Origin: Mycolicibacterium sp. S2-37
GTDB lineage: Bacteria; Actinomycetota; Actinomycetes; Mycobacteriales; Mycobacteriaceae
Direction of reading: 5' to 3'
Length of the DNA stretch: 64,000 nucleotides
Assembly (NCBI RefSeq): GCF_017352375.1
Contig: NZ_JAFEVR010000010.1
Span: 186,001-250,000 of the forward strand
The notes under the pieces are model-generated. The model was not told the DNA's origin. It saw nothing but the letters and a program-made list of their open reading frames with translations, and did not search any database. The position numbers and the translations under genes are program-made. Of the stretch, positions 16,829 through 25,306 are shown piece after piece (within the stretch, counting starts at the first letter, position 1; every line of letters starts with the position of its first letter).

Positions 16829-17749
16829 ATGCTGATCGCCATGGCTGTCGAGACCCGTATGGTGCCGTTCCGCGACTACGAGACATGGGTCCGGATCACG
16901 ACGCCCGAGAACCCCCGCAAGGGTCTGCTGCCCCTGATCGTCCTGCACGGGGGCCCGGGCATGGGGCACAACTACGTCCGCAACATCGCCGAGTTGGCCG
17001 ACGAAACCGGACGCACGGTCATCCATTACGACCAGGTGGGCTGCGGAAACAGCACCCACCTGCCCGATGCCCCGACCGACTTCTGGACCCCGGCGTTGTT
17101 CGTCGACGAATTCCACACGGTGCGTGGAGCGCTGGGTATCGAGCACTACCACCTGCTCGGGCAGTCCTGGGGCGGCATGCTCGGCGCCGAGATCGCGGTA
17201 TTGCAACCCCCCGGCCTGGCCTCGCTGTCGATCTGCAATTCACCGGCGTCGATGACGCTGTGGATGGCCGCGGCGGCGGAACTGCGGTCCCAGTTGCCGC
17301 CCGAGACCCAGGCCGCTCTGGACCGGCACGAGGAGGCCGGGACGGTCACCGATCCCGAGTACCTCGCCGCCACCGAGGAGTTCTACGTACGGCACGTGTG
17401 CCGCGTGGTGCCCACCCCGCAGGACTTCGTCGAGACCGTCGAACAGATGGAGGCCGAGCCGACGGTGTATCACACGATGAACGGGCCCAACGAGTTCCAC
17501 GTGCTGGGCACGCTGCGCGAGTGGAGCATCGTCGACCGGCTGTCGGCCATCACGGCGCCCACGCTGGTGATCGCCGGGGAATTCGACGAGGCCACCCCGG
17601 CCACCTGGGCGCCCTACGTCGAGAACATTCCGGACGCCCGTAGCCACGTGTTCGCCGATGCGAGCCACTGCAGCCACCTGGAAAAGCCCGAGGAATTCCG
17701 CGCCGTCGTCGCCGAATTCCTCGCCGCCAACGACCCCGCGCAGCGATAG
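16829..17749 (+). CDS. Proline iminopeptidase-family alpha/beta hydrolase (S33)
   Basis: The 306-residue protein shows the oxyanion loop HGGPGMGHNY, the nucleophile elbow GQSWGGM (Ser), an acid in GEFDEATP and the histidine in DASHCSHLE. The HGGPG motif and GQSWGG elbow are typical of S33 prolyl iminopeptidases and related amidohydrolases. Starts at 16829 and 16841 are both possible. The permease gene follows after 7 bases, so the pair resembles the P1 peptidase/APC pair at 5.9 kb. Confidence 0.87.
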   Translation: MLIAMAVETRMVPFRDYETWVRITTPENPRKGLLPLIVLHGGPGMGHNYVRNIAELADETGRTVIHYDQVGCGNSTHLPDAPTDFWTPALFVDEFHTVRGALGIEHYHLLGQSWGGMLGAEIAVLQPPGLASLSICNSPASMTLWMAAAAELRSQLPPETQAALDRHEEAGTVTDPEYLAATEEFYVRHVCRVVPTPQDFVETVEQMEAEPTVYHTMNGPNEFHVLGTLREWSIVDRLSAITAPTLVIAGEFDEATPATWAPYVENIPDARSHVFADASHCSHLEKPEEFRAVVAEFLAANDPAQR

Positions 17750-17756
17750 GACGTCC

Positions 17757-19217
17757 ATGGCCATCTCTGATCCGCACAGCTCGGCACCGGCCGGCCTCGA
17801 AGGCCAACGCGCCCTGGAATCGTTCGGCTACCGCCAAGAGCTCAATCGCTCGGTCTCCACTGTCGACCTGGTCGTCTACGGCCTGGTCTTCATGGTCCCC
17901 ATCGCGCCGTGGGCGATCTTCGGCACGGTCTACAACAGCGCCTCGGGCATGGTGCCGCTGGTGTACCTCATCGGCCTGGTGGCCATGATCTTCACCGCCC
18001 TGGCCTACGCGCAGATGGCCAAGTCGTTCCCGCTCGCCGGGTCGGTGTTCTCCTACGTCGGCCGCGGAATACACCCGGCCGCAGGCTTTTTCGCCGGCTG
18101 GACGATCCTGCTGGACTATCTGTTGATCCCCACACTGCTGTACGTGTTCGCCGCGGAGTCGATGATCGGGCTGTTCCCCGGGACGCCGCGCTGGCTGTGG
18201 GCGATCGTGTTCGTGATCGTCAACACCCTCATCAACGTCGCCGGGGTCAGCTCGCTGAAGCTGGCCAACCGGGCGTTCCTGGCCATCGAGCTGGTGTTCG
18301 TGGTGATCTTCATCGTCATCGCGGTGCGCGCGCTCAACGGACAGGCGCTGCCCGATATCGGCTGGAGCACCACCCCGATCTGGGACTCGAGCGCGGTCAG
18401 CGCACCGCTGCTGGCGGCGGCGCTGTCGATCGCGGTGCTCAGTTTCCTCGGGTTCGACGGCATCTCGACGCTCGCGGAGGAGTCGACGGGCCGGCGCAAT
18501 CCCGCCGGACGGGCGATGATCATCGCCTTGTTCGTGGTCGCCACGCTGTTCATCACCCAGACCTGGCTGGCCAGCCTGTTGGCCGGCGGCCGGGAGTCCT
18601 TCAGCGACGACGAGGCGGGCAACGCGTTCTTCACGCTGGTGCAAGCGGCCTCGAGCACGGGTTGGATGAACGCCTTCTTCGTGGTCAACGTGCTCGCCGT
18701 CGGATTCGCCAACGCCATGGCCGCCCAGGCGGCGACCAGCCGGCTGCTGTACTCGATGAGTCGCGATCGTCAGCTGCCGCACTATCTCTCGCGTATCAGC
18801 AGCCGACAGGTGCCCACCTTGGCGCTGTTGACGGTGAGCGCGCTCAGCCTCGTGCTGGTGCTGTTCTTCGTCGGCCAGATCGGCCTGATCTCGTCACTGG
18901 TGAACTTCGGGGCCCTGTTCGGGTTCGCCATGCTGCACATCTCGGTGTTCTGGTACTACATCGTCAAGCAGAAGTCGAAGAACTATCTGTTGCATCTGGT
19001 GGTTCCGGCGCTGGGGTTCGTGATCATCGCCTATGTGCTGTTCAACGCCGACATCCTGGCCAAGATCGGCGGTCTGGTGTGGCTGGTGATCGGCGCGATC
19101 ATCTTCGGGGTCAACGTGGTTCGCGGCCGCGGTGTCCCGGAGTTGGCGACCGAGCAGATGGTCTCGACCGTGGGCGAGGGCTCGGTCGGCGCCGAGTCGC
19201 CGGGGCGGGAGAGGTAG
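17757..19217 (+). CDS. APC family amino acid permease
   Basis: The 486-residue, roughly 12-segment membrane protein begins with a hydrophilic arm and then LNRSVSTVDLVVYGLVFM, MAKSFPLAGSVFSYVGRGIH and a conserved SFLGFDGISTLAEES loop, all APC signatures. A longer frame upstream is the end of the peptidase gene, so the ATG at 17757 is used, 7 bases after that stop. It probably imports the amide or peptide handled by the S33 hydrolase. The substrate is unknown. Confidence 0.88.
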   Translation: MAISDPHSSAPAGLEGQRALESFGYRQELNRSVSTVDLVVYGLVFMVPIAPWAIFGTVYNSASGMVPLVYLIGLVAMIFTALAYAQMAKSFPLAGSVFSYVGRGIHPAAGFFAGWTILLDYLLIPTLLYVFAAESMIGLFPGTPRWLWAIVFVIVNTLINVAGVSSLKLANRAFLAIELVFVVIFIVIAVRALNGQALPDIGWSTTPIWDSSAVSAPLLAAALSIAVLSFLGFDGISTLAEESTGRRNPAGRAMIIALFVVATLFITQTWLASLLAGGRESFSDDEAGNAFFTLVQAASSTGWMNAFFVVNVLAVGFANAMAAQAATSRLLYSMSRDRQLPHYLSRISSRQVPTLALLTVSALSLVLVLFFVGQIGLISSLVNFGALFGFAMLHISVFWYYIVKQKSKNYLLHLVVPALGFVIIAYVLFNADILAKIGGLVWLVIGAIIFGVNVVRGRGVPELATEQMVSTVGEGSVGAESPGRER

Positions 19218-19281
19218 ACGAAGCCAGTGGGAAAACCGAGACTGCATCCCGCCAACACCAATGCCCGCGCTCGGAGTGCAT

Positions 19282-20058
19282 TCAACGTCGCAGGGTAAGC
19301 GCGAAGAGTTCCGACCACTGTTCGGCGCTGAGGTCTCGCGGTAGTGGCGTGCGACTGAAGGGCTGATCGACAAGCCACTTGGCAACCGATTGCTTCGCCG
19401 GGCCGGCGACCACTTTGGGCAGGATCTGGTGCAGGCCATGGCCTCTCCCGGTGAACACAGCGTGGACGAAGGCGGCATACCCCCCACGCAGAGCCGGATC
19501 GACGAGCGGCGTCCTGCGACGATTGATCGTCATGATGCCTGCGTCAACCGCGGGGCTCGGCGTGAATGCCGAAGCGGGGACGCGTCCGGCGAGCAGGAAG
19601 GAGTACCACGGCCACCACTGCGCCGTCATCATCGTCGCTCCTCCCACCGCGGCGCGACGTCGCGCCACTTCCCATTGCACGACAAGCGTCGCCGCGGTCC
19701 AGGCGTCTGCATGCAGTATTCGCCGCAGGATTGCGGTGGTGAGGTGGAATGGCAGGTTCCCCACAATGGTGTGAGGAGTCGGTGGCAGGCTGAATCTCAG
19801 GAAATCTCCGTGCACGATGGTGGTCGTCGTCGGATCGATGCGAGAGCGCAGTCCGCGAGCCTGCCGCTCATCGATCTCGATGGCCGTCACGCGTCGACCA
19901 AGCGATTGCAGGGGGAGGGTCAACGCCCCACCGCCTGAACCGATCTCGATGATGGGTCCGCGAGTTCTGGACACGAGGTCCACGATGGTGTCGATGGTCT
20001 TGCGGTCAGTGAGGAAATTCTGTCCGAGTTCGTGCCGACCGGCACGGAAAGTAGGCAT
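19282..20058 (-). CDS. erm: 23S rRNA (adenine(2058)-N6)-methyltransferase Erm
   Basis: The 258-residue protein starts MPTFRAGRHELGQNFLTDRK, the usual Erm beginning. It has the SAM motif EIGSGGGALT (about residues 38-47), GDFLRF, the catalytic NLPF motif (101-104) and FTPSPAVDAGIM later. Erm enzymes dimethylate A2058 of 23S rRNA and give macrolide-lincosamide-streptogramin B resistance. Chromosomal erm genes of this type (erm(38) of M. smegmatis, erm(39) of M. fortuitum) cause intrinsic, inducible resistance in rapid growers. The 5' region holds a WhiB7-type promoter, a leader peptide and a hairpin. The assignment to Erm rather than KsgA rests on the N-terminus, the size and the promoter. Confidence 0.9.
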   Translation of the reverse strand: MPTFRAGRHELGQNFLTDRKTIDTIVDLVSRTRGPIIEIGSGGGALTLPLQSLGRRVTAIEIDERQARGLRSRIDPTTTTIVHGDFLRFSLPPTPHTIVGNLPFHLTTAILRRILHADAWTAATLVVQWEVARRRAAVGGATMMTAQWWPWYSFLLAGRVPASAFTPSPAVDAGIMTINRRRTPLVDPALRGGYAAFVHAVFTGRGHGLHQILPKVVAGPAKQSVAKWLVDQPFSRTPLPRDLSAEQWSELFALTLRR

Positions 20059-20152
20059 GAGTATGGACTCCGGGCGGGTGAGGTGGCCCGGGCAGCATCA
20101 GTGTGCCGCCCAGCATGACGTGCTGCGCGGCGGAGCGCCTGGAGGAATTGGC

Positions 20153-20175
20153 ATCCGCCGCTAGAAGCGGCGGAT
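20153..20175. repeat. Perfect 10-bp hairpin in the erm leader
   Basis: On the erm transcript ATCCGCCGCT and AGCGGCGGAT pair around three bases. The upstream arm is made of the last codons of the leader peptide (Ile-Arg-Arg-Phe) and the loop holds its stop codon. A ribosome paused there would keep the hairpin open. No T-run follows, so the effect may be on translation, RNA stability or Rho-dependent termination. Confidence 0.6.
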
Positions 20176-20205
20176 CCTGGTCACAGCGATGCTCGTGGTA
20201 CCCAC
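20161..20205 (-). CDS. Putative 14-residue erm leader peptide
   Basis: A GTG at 20205-20203 opens the short frame MGTTSIAVTRIRRF and a TAG closes it at 20161. The GTG lies 8-10 bases after the -10 element, so the transcript is probably leaderless, a common mycobacterial arrangement. The peptide contains Arg-Ile-Arg, matching the +X(+) motif at which macrolide-bound ribosomes are known to stall in other erm leaders such as ErmDL. Its final codons lie in the hairpin. Existence is inferred from position and composition. Confidence 0.55.
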   Translation of the reverse strand: MGTTSIAVTRIRRF

Positions 20206-20212
20206 GCTAGAG

Positions 20213-20251
20213 ACGCTACTGAAGCGGGTCCTTCGCTCACAAGCGGTTTTT
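20213..20251 (-). promoter_or_regulatory. WhiB7-type promoter of erm
   Basis: Reading on the minus strand: AAAAA (20247-20251), four bases, the -35 hexamer TTGTGA (20237-20242), an 18-base spacer and the -10 TAGCGT (20213-20218). An AT-rich patch just upstream of the -35 is the known signature of promoters activated by WhiB7 with SigA, which controls erm genes in mycobacteria. Confidence 0.65.
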
Positions 20252-20314
20252 CGGATCGGTCGGGCGGGCGATCGCCCATGCCGATCAACCGCAGACCGGG
20301 ATGGAATCCGCCGT

Positions 20315-21757
20315 TCATGTCACACTCAGCGTCCTCTGCCGTTCCCAGATCGTCTGCCATGACTCGACGCGCCCCGTCAGAACGAAGACGTGGAAATCGT
20401 CGCCGATGTCCGCGGTCAGGCGTGAGGCGGCGAAGAAGGGGCGAAGCGGCGCATCGTCGCGTCCCACGTAGAGCGCGACGTCGCGGCCGGCGTCCGGTGG
20501 TGGGAAGTAGCCGTAACTGCGGTTCACGCTGTAGGCCGGTGGCAGACGGTAGCGGTGGGCGTATCCCTCGAGATAGGCAGCCACGATGTAGGATTCGCCA
20601 ACAACAGCGGCGCGCGCCTGCAGGGGTGCGGGCAGCTCATGATAGGCCGCGGCGGTGCGCTCAGCGATGTTCTGGCCGACATCGGAGCGGGTCATCGTCA
20701 CCGACACCGCCAACGCTGCGACCGCGACTACGGCGCTCGCAGCGGCCCCGGGCCACAGGAGCCACCGGCGACCCTGGTTAGGGGACGCGCGGCGCCGCTG
20801 CAGACCGATGGCGCCGGCCGCTGCCAGCGGCGCATAGAGCCCGCACAGGTAGTAGGGACGGCCCGCGGCGGCGACGAAGACGACGAACAGCACGACGAAA
20901 GTCGCCCCGAGGAAACGGTAGGGCCGCAACTGCGCGTCGCGGAACAGTCGCCAGATTCCGTATCCGATCAGCACGATGCCCGCGACGCCGGCGAACAGAA
21001 TCAGCTGCATGGCGATTCCGGCCCGGCCTCCGTAGAGGGGTTCGGCCTCGTTGGCGACGATGGTCGTCATCTGCAATTGCGGCCACCCGTGGCGGTGTTG
21101 CCATAGCAGGGTCGGGGCAGCGATCAGTGCGGCCAGGCAGCCGCCGACCCACAGCAACGGACGACGCAGCAGCGAACGCGGACCGAATACGAGCACGGTG
21201 GCCAGCAGAACCGCGCAGAGCAGCAGTACTTGGAACTTCGTCAACGCTGCGATGCCGACGGCGACGCCCATCGCAACCAGCAGCCGATCATCACCCACCC
21301 TGATCCAGCGGATGAGCAGCCAGACCACCACCATCCACTGCACCGGCTCGAGCGCATACGGGGTGAGCCAGTGCCCGGCCACCGTCACCCACACGCCCGT
21401 TGCCTGCGCCAGCGCGGTGAGGGTTTGCGCGCGGCCGTCCCCGCCGAGTTCGCGTGCAATGAGCGCGGCCATGACGACTGCCCCCGCACTGGCCAGCACC
21501 GCCGGCAGTCGTAGCACGAAGATCGAGTCGGGCGCGATGGCGTCCATCGCGGAGGCCAGTAGGGGCGCCATCAGCGGCTGATCGGCCGAGCCCCAGTCGA
21601 GGTGGTAGCGGCCGATCGCCAGCATGTAGACCTCGTCGAACCAATATGCGGGTCCGACAACCGTTGCCACACCGTGGACGATCGCGACTGCCGCGGCTGC
21701 GCACAGCACAGGCACCCACGCGAATGGCGAAGCGCGCTCAAGGGATGATGCGCTCAT
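20315..21757 (-). CDS. Membrane glycosyltransferase, GT39/ArnT-like (PMT_2)
   Basis: The 480-residue protein has about 11 membrane segments. After the first one the loop reads AYWFDEVYMLAIGRYHLDWG then SADQPLMAPLLA, which matches the conserved acidic motif of ArnT/PMT-like polyprenyl-phosphate sugar transferases. A C-terminal extracytoplasmic part follows the last segment. It probably uses a decaprenyl-phosphate sugar to modify an envelope molecule. The frame continues upstream to 22138, but that overlaps the amidase antisense; ATG 21757 fits the family start. It lies 52 bases downstream of the amidase on the same strand. Confidence 0.82.
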   Translation of the reverse strand: MSASSLERASPFAWVPVLCAAAAVAIVHGVATVVGPAYWFDEVYMLAIGRYHLDWGSADQPLMAPLLASAMDAIAPDSIFVLRLPAVLASAGAVVMAALIARELGGDGRAQTLTALAQATGVWVTVAGHWLTPYALEPVQWMVVVWLLIRWIRVGDDRLLVAMGVAVGIAALTKFQVLLLCAVLLATVLVFGPRSLLRRPLLWVGGCLAALIAAPTLLWQHRHGWPQLQMTTIVANEAEPLYGGRAGIAMQLILFAGVAGIVLIGYGIWRLFRDAQLRPYRFLGATFVVLFVVFVAAAGRPYYLCGLYAPLAAAGAIGLQRRRASPNQGRRWLLWPGAAASAVVAVAALAVSVTMTRSDVGQNIAERTAAAYHELPAPLQARAAVVGESYIVAAYLEGYAHRYRLPPAYSVNRSYGYFPPPDAGRDVALYVGRDDAPLRPFFAASRLTADIGDDFHVFVLTGRVESWQTIWERQRTLSVT

Positions 21758-21809
21758 GTCCTGTCCACTCAGCTCGTTGCGCTGTCGCCGCTTGCGAGTC
21801 CGACCGTGT

Positions 21810-23222
21810 TCATCGGGAGACCCTTGTCGGCAGCGGTGCGCGCAGTATCCCGCAGGTGGCCTCGACGGCGGCCGCAGCACCGAGGCATTCGTCTTCCCGA
21901 AAGGGTCGGGCGACGATCTGCACGCCGGTGGGGATGCCCTCGGACGTGCCGGTGGGGACCGCGACCGCCGGTAGTCCGGCACACGTCGTGGCGATATTGA
22001 GCGCCATCGCCCGGCCGTACCGCAGATTCGCGTCGGGATCGGCTCTCTCCCAGTGCGGCTCGGGTGCGGAGCGGTCGAAAACGGGCCCCAGCACGAGCGG
22101 GTAGCGCTGCGCGAATTCCGCCCATGCACGGCGCACACCCAGCAGTTCTCCGGTGGCCTTGATGTAGTCGTTGAGCGTTGCGGGCGGCTGCCTCTTCAAG
22201 GCGAGCTCCAGATAGGTCCGGTCATCAGCGGATAGCACGGCCGCGATGCGGTCCCACTGCATCCCGAACTCGGTGTTGACGAGCACGCCGTAGGCATGCA
22301 GCGCCGCTTCGAGCGCTGGCGCGGCCGGAACTTCTTCGACGCCGTAGCCGGCCCGCCTCAGGGCTTCGGCCGCAGCATGTACCGCGGCGGTCACCGAGGA
22401 CGAGACGCCGCCGCCGCCGGGATCCACGATGACCGCCACGGTGAGCGGTGCGTTGGTCGTCAGGCGCGCGGGCACCGGCACGGCCCGCGGATCCGCAGGG
22501 TCTGCTCCGCAGAGCACTTCGTGAATCACGGTCAAGTCGTCCACCGTTCGCGCGATGGGACCGTCGACCGGAAACAACTGCGAGGCCAGCGTCGGTTCGT
22601 CGACGCCGATGCGGTGATCAGCGGCATAGCGTCCTGGCGTGGGCTTGAGGGCTGTGACGCCGCAGAAGTTGGCCGGCAGGCGCAGTGAGCCTCCCGAATC
22701 GTTGCCCAGGCCGACGGCGGCAAGACCGGTGGCGACAGCGACGGCGTCACCACCGCTGGTTCCCCCAGGTGTCCGATCGGCTCGCCACGGATTGACGGTG
22801 TCGCCGAACAGCTCACTGCGCGTGTGCATTCCCGACACCGTCAGCGTCGGCATGTTCGTGTGCCCCACGATGATCGCGCCGGCGGCGCGCAGTCTAGCCA
22901 CCGGCGGCGCGTCGCGTGCAGCGACATTGTGTTCAAGGAACCGGGCGCCGTGGGTCGTGGCCATCCCACCGACGGCGATGTTCTCCTTGACGGTCACGGG
23001 GACCCCGGCTAGGGGCCCGAGGGCTTCGCCGGCCGCTCGCCGCGCATCCAGCAGACCGGCGTCGGACATTGCGGTGCGCGACAACTGAGTGATCGCATTG
23101 ACAACCGGATTGACCGAATCGACCTGCGTTGACGTGGCCTCGAGAACCTGCACAGCCGACCGACGACCCGACTGCACTGCCCTGGCGATGCCGCGGGCGG
23201 TCCACAGCTGGGTTGATGTCAC
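21810..23222 (-). CDS. Amidase (amidase signature family)
   Basis: The protein has 470 residues from a GTG at 23222. The Ser-cisSer-Lys triad is visible: Lys in PVTVKENIA, cis-Ser in GGTSGGDAVAVATGLAAVG and the nucleophile Ser in GNDSGGSLRLPANFCG. Amidase-signature enzymes hydrolyse carboxamides such as fatty, aryl or peptide amides; the substrate here is unknown. The longer in-frame start at 23291 would run through the promoter and operator, so the GTG was chosen, probably on a near-leaderless transcript. A TetR gene is divergent. Confidence 0.85.
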   Translation of the reverse strand: MTSTQLWTARGIARAVQSGRRSAVQVLEATSTQVDSVNPVVNAITQLSRTAMSDAGLLDARRAAGEALGPLAGVPVTVKENIAVGGMATTHGARFLEHNVAARDAPPVARLRAAGAIIVGHTNMPTLTVSGMHTRSELFGDTVNPWRADRTPGGTSGGDAVAVATGLAAVGLGNDSGGSLRLPANFCGVTALKPTPGRYAADHRIGVDEPTLASQLFPVDGPIARTVDDLTVIHEVLCGADPADPRAVPVPARLTTNAPLTVAVIVDPGGGGVSSSVTAAVHAAAEALRRAGYGVEEVPAAPALEAALHAYGVLVNTEFGMQWDRIAAVLSADDRTYLELALKRQPPATLNDYIKATGELLGVRRAWAEFAQRYPLVLGPVFDRSAPEPHWERADPDANLRYGRAMALNIATTCAGLPAVAVPTGTSEGIPTGVQIVARPFREDECLGAAAAVEATCGILRAPLPTRVSR

Positions 23223-23229
23223 CCGTACA

Positions 23230-23258
23230 CTAATATACGGCGTCGTATGTAAGTGCAA
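23230..23258 (-). promoter_or_regulatory. Amidase promoter with TetR operator in its spacer
   Basis: The minus strand has -35 TTGCAC (23253-23258), a 17-base spacer and -10 TATTAG (23230-23235), with the GTG start 8 bases further on. The palindrome ATACG-N4-CGTAT (23235-23248) fills the spacer. A repressor bound there would exclude RNA polymerase. The divergent TetR protein is the obvious candidate. Confidence 0.6.
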
Positions 23259-23428
23259 GGGTGTGCCGTGTCCTTCGGAGGGCGGCCTCACACCCAGGAA
23301 CTACTCCGCCGAACAGCCGGCGAACGCGGGGATCCCCCACCACGTAATGTACGGGTTCCTATGGAAGTACACGGCCATGGTGCTGCCCCGGACGATTCCT
23401 CGACACCGTTGCAGCGGGGAGGAACGCG

Positions 23429-24064
23429 GTGAGCGAGCGGAATGCGCCGCGCCGCACCCAAGCTGAGCGGCGAGCAGAGACCACGGCTCGCTTGATCGAC
23501 GCAGCCATCGGTTTATGGGCGACGCGCGGAATCGAGGACGTGTCACTCGACGAGATCGCCGCGGCTGCGGGTCGCACCAGAGGCGCGTTCCACGCCAACT
23601 TCAGGGACCGTTCCGAGCTGGCGGCGCGAGTACGGGACACAATCGTGGCCGACGCAGCCGAGAACATCTCATCGGCGGTGCACTCGGCGCCCAATCCGTC
23701 GACGCAATTGTCGGCCTATATCAGAGCCAATGTCGGCTACATCGCCGCGAAACCGGCACACGCCCGCGTTCTGGCGGCCATCGTTCAGCACGAAGAATGG
23801 ACGGGCGCAGCGCGATACATCGACCGCGCACGGGGCGGATCATCCGACGTCGTCGTCATACTTCGCCGCGGCATCGAGCGGGGAGACTTTCGACAGCTCG
23901 ACGTGGACCTGACCGCCATGGTCATCCGCGGCGCGCTCGACGCTCAAATCGTATCGGGGCGGATCGTCGACATGGATTCGGCGACGACGATCGCCGACGA
24001 ACTCGTCGAACTCTTCACCTCGGGGGTGAGTAGCCGGCCACCACGGGCACGCGCCCGGGGCTGA
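23429..24064 (+). CDS. TetR/AcrR family transcriptional regulator
   Basis: The 211-residue protein has a TetR helix-turn-helix at residues 17-63 (TTARLIDAAIGLWATRGIED, VSLDEIAAAAGRTRGAFHANF) and a helical ligand domain. The start is GTG behind a GGGGAGGAA site. It is divergent from the amidase, whose promoter contains a palindrome, so it most likely represses the amidase/glycosyltransferase operon. The inducer is not known. Confidence 0.88.
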   Translation: MSERNAPRRTQAERRAETTARLIDAAIGLWATRGIEDVSLDEIAAAAGRTRGAFHANFRDRSELAARVRDTIVADAAENISSAVHSAPNPSTQLSAYIRANVGYIAAKPAHARVLAAIVQHEEWTGAARYIDRARGGSSDVVVILRRGIERGDFRQLDVDLTAMVIRGALDAQIVSGRIVDMDSATTIADELVELFTSGVSSRPPRARARG

Positions 24065-24133
24065 CCCCACCGGGGCTGGTCAGTTCGCCACCGCTTCGGA
24101 AGCAGGACCTTCGACGGTCCGGTCGACGGTGGG

Positions 24134-25306
24134 TCATGGTGCCAGGGCGGTCAATACGGCGTGTGCAGCCGTCACCCGGGCGGGAATGGGCAGGTTCTTG
24201 TTCGCCAACATCACAACTCCGACCGAGCGGTCCGGTATGAAAGCGGCGTAGGAACCGAAGCCGTCGGTCGACCCGGTCTTGTTGAACAACCGGGCAGATC
24301 CAGCCGACTGCGGGGCCATCGGCGTTGCTTTCTGGGGGGTCATCGCCATCTCCGTTGAATTCCCCGCCAGCAACCGATCCAGCGGCACGGGGTACGGGTA
24401 TTGCTCCCAGCCGATACCTTGGACCATGGGGCCGACCTCGTAATAGCCGACCTGAGTGGCCCGCACCGCCTGCCGCATCACGGGGTCGAGACGGTTCGGG
24501 TCGATGTTGCGCTCGATGAAACGGATCATGTCAGCTGCCGTCGACTTGACCCCGTAGGCCTGCGCATCGAAGACGCCCGGGTTGACCCGAACTGGCGCGC
24601 CGTTCTGGTCGTAGCCCCATGCGTACGAGCCCATCGCTACTTCCGGAACGTTCACATAGCTACGCGGTAGTCCGAGACCACGCATGAGTTCACCCTCCAT
24701 CAGCTGGGCGAAGTCACCGTTCAACGCGATCGCCGCCGCGTGGCCCAACAGTCCGATACTCGGGTTGGAATACCGCCGGACGGCGCCGGGTGCGGCGGTA
24801 GGACGGAACTGCCGAAAGTATTCGATCATCTGCTCGTCGTCGGTGACCCACGGCGGGAACTGCAGTGGCAACCCCTGTGCCGTGTACGTACCAAGATTGT
24901 GCAATCGGGCGTCATCAATCGGTGCGCCGGCCAAAGCGGGCACATATCGGCTGGGATGGTCGCCTAGGTCAAGTGCGCCCCGCGCCACCGCGTAACCGGC
25001 CAGCGCGGCAGTTAAAGTCTTACTGACCGAACCGATCTCAAACAGGGTGTCCCTGGTGACGGGGGTCCCTGCGTCTTTGGCCGCGACGCCGAACTCGAAG
25101 AAGTGCTGCTGACCGTCGACTGTCACCGCAACGGCCATTCCCGGCACGTCATACCGTTCGAGCAGTGGCAAGTAAGCGCGTTCTACGACGACATCGAGGG
25201 CTTCGGCGGAAGCAACGGGGGCGTTGACCGTGAAGCCGGCGATGAGCAGCAGGGCGGCGAGCGCTCTGGCGGCGGCAGAGAATCCTGGAGTCGAGGCGGT
25301 AGCCAC
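24134..25306 (-). CDS. Class C (AmpC-type) beta-lactamase / serine hydrolase, secreted
   Basis: The protein has 390 residues from GTG 25306. The N-terminus is a signal peptide: AAARALAALLLIAGF core and cleavage after VASA (about residue 34). The catalytic motifs are SVSK (93-96, S-x-x-K), YSN (Y-x-N) and KTG near the C-terminus. This order and spacing match AmpC and related penicillin-binding esterases; only biochemistry can separate a true beta-lactamase from a DD-peptidase or esterase. The frame extends to 25474 but the extra residues lack signal character and overlap the hrpA end. Confidence 0.82.
   Translation of the reverse strand: MATASTPGFSAAARALAALLLIAGFTVNAPVASAEALDVVVERAYLPLLERYDVPGMAVAVTVDGQQHFFEFGVAAKDAGTPVTRDTLFEIGSVSKTLTAALAGYAVARGALDLGDHPSRYVPALAGAPIDDARLHNLGTYTAQGLPLQFPPWVTDDEQMIEYFRQFRPTAAPGAVRRYSNPSIGLLGHAAAIALNGDFAQLMEGELMRGLGLPRSYVNVPEVAMGSYAWGYDQNGAPVRVNPGVFDAQAYGVKSTAADMIRFIERNIDPNRLDPVMRQAVRATQVGYYEVGPMVQGIGWEQYPYPVPLDRLLAGNSTEMAMTPQKATPMAPQSAGSARLFNKTGSTDGFGSYAAFIPDRSVGVVMLANKNLPIPARVTAAHAVLTALAP

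Noticed and set aside
19282..20058. KsgA/RsmA instead of Erm
   Set aside because: Its short length, the RAGRHELGQNFL start, the NLPF motif and the WhiB7-type promoter fit Erm; KsgA has a different context and C-terminal domain.
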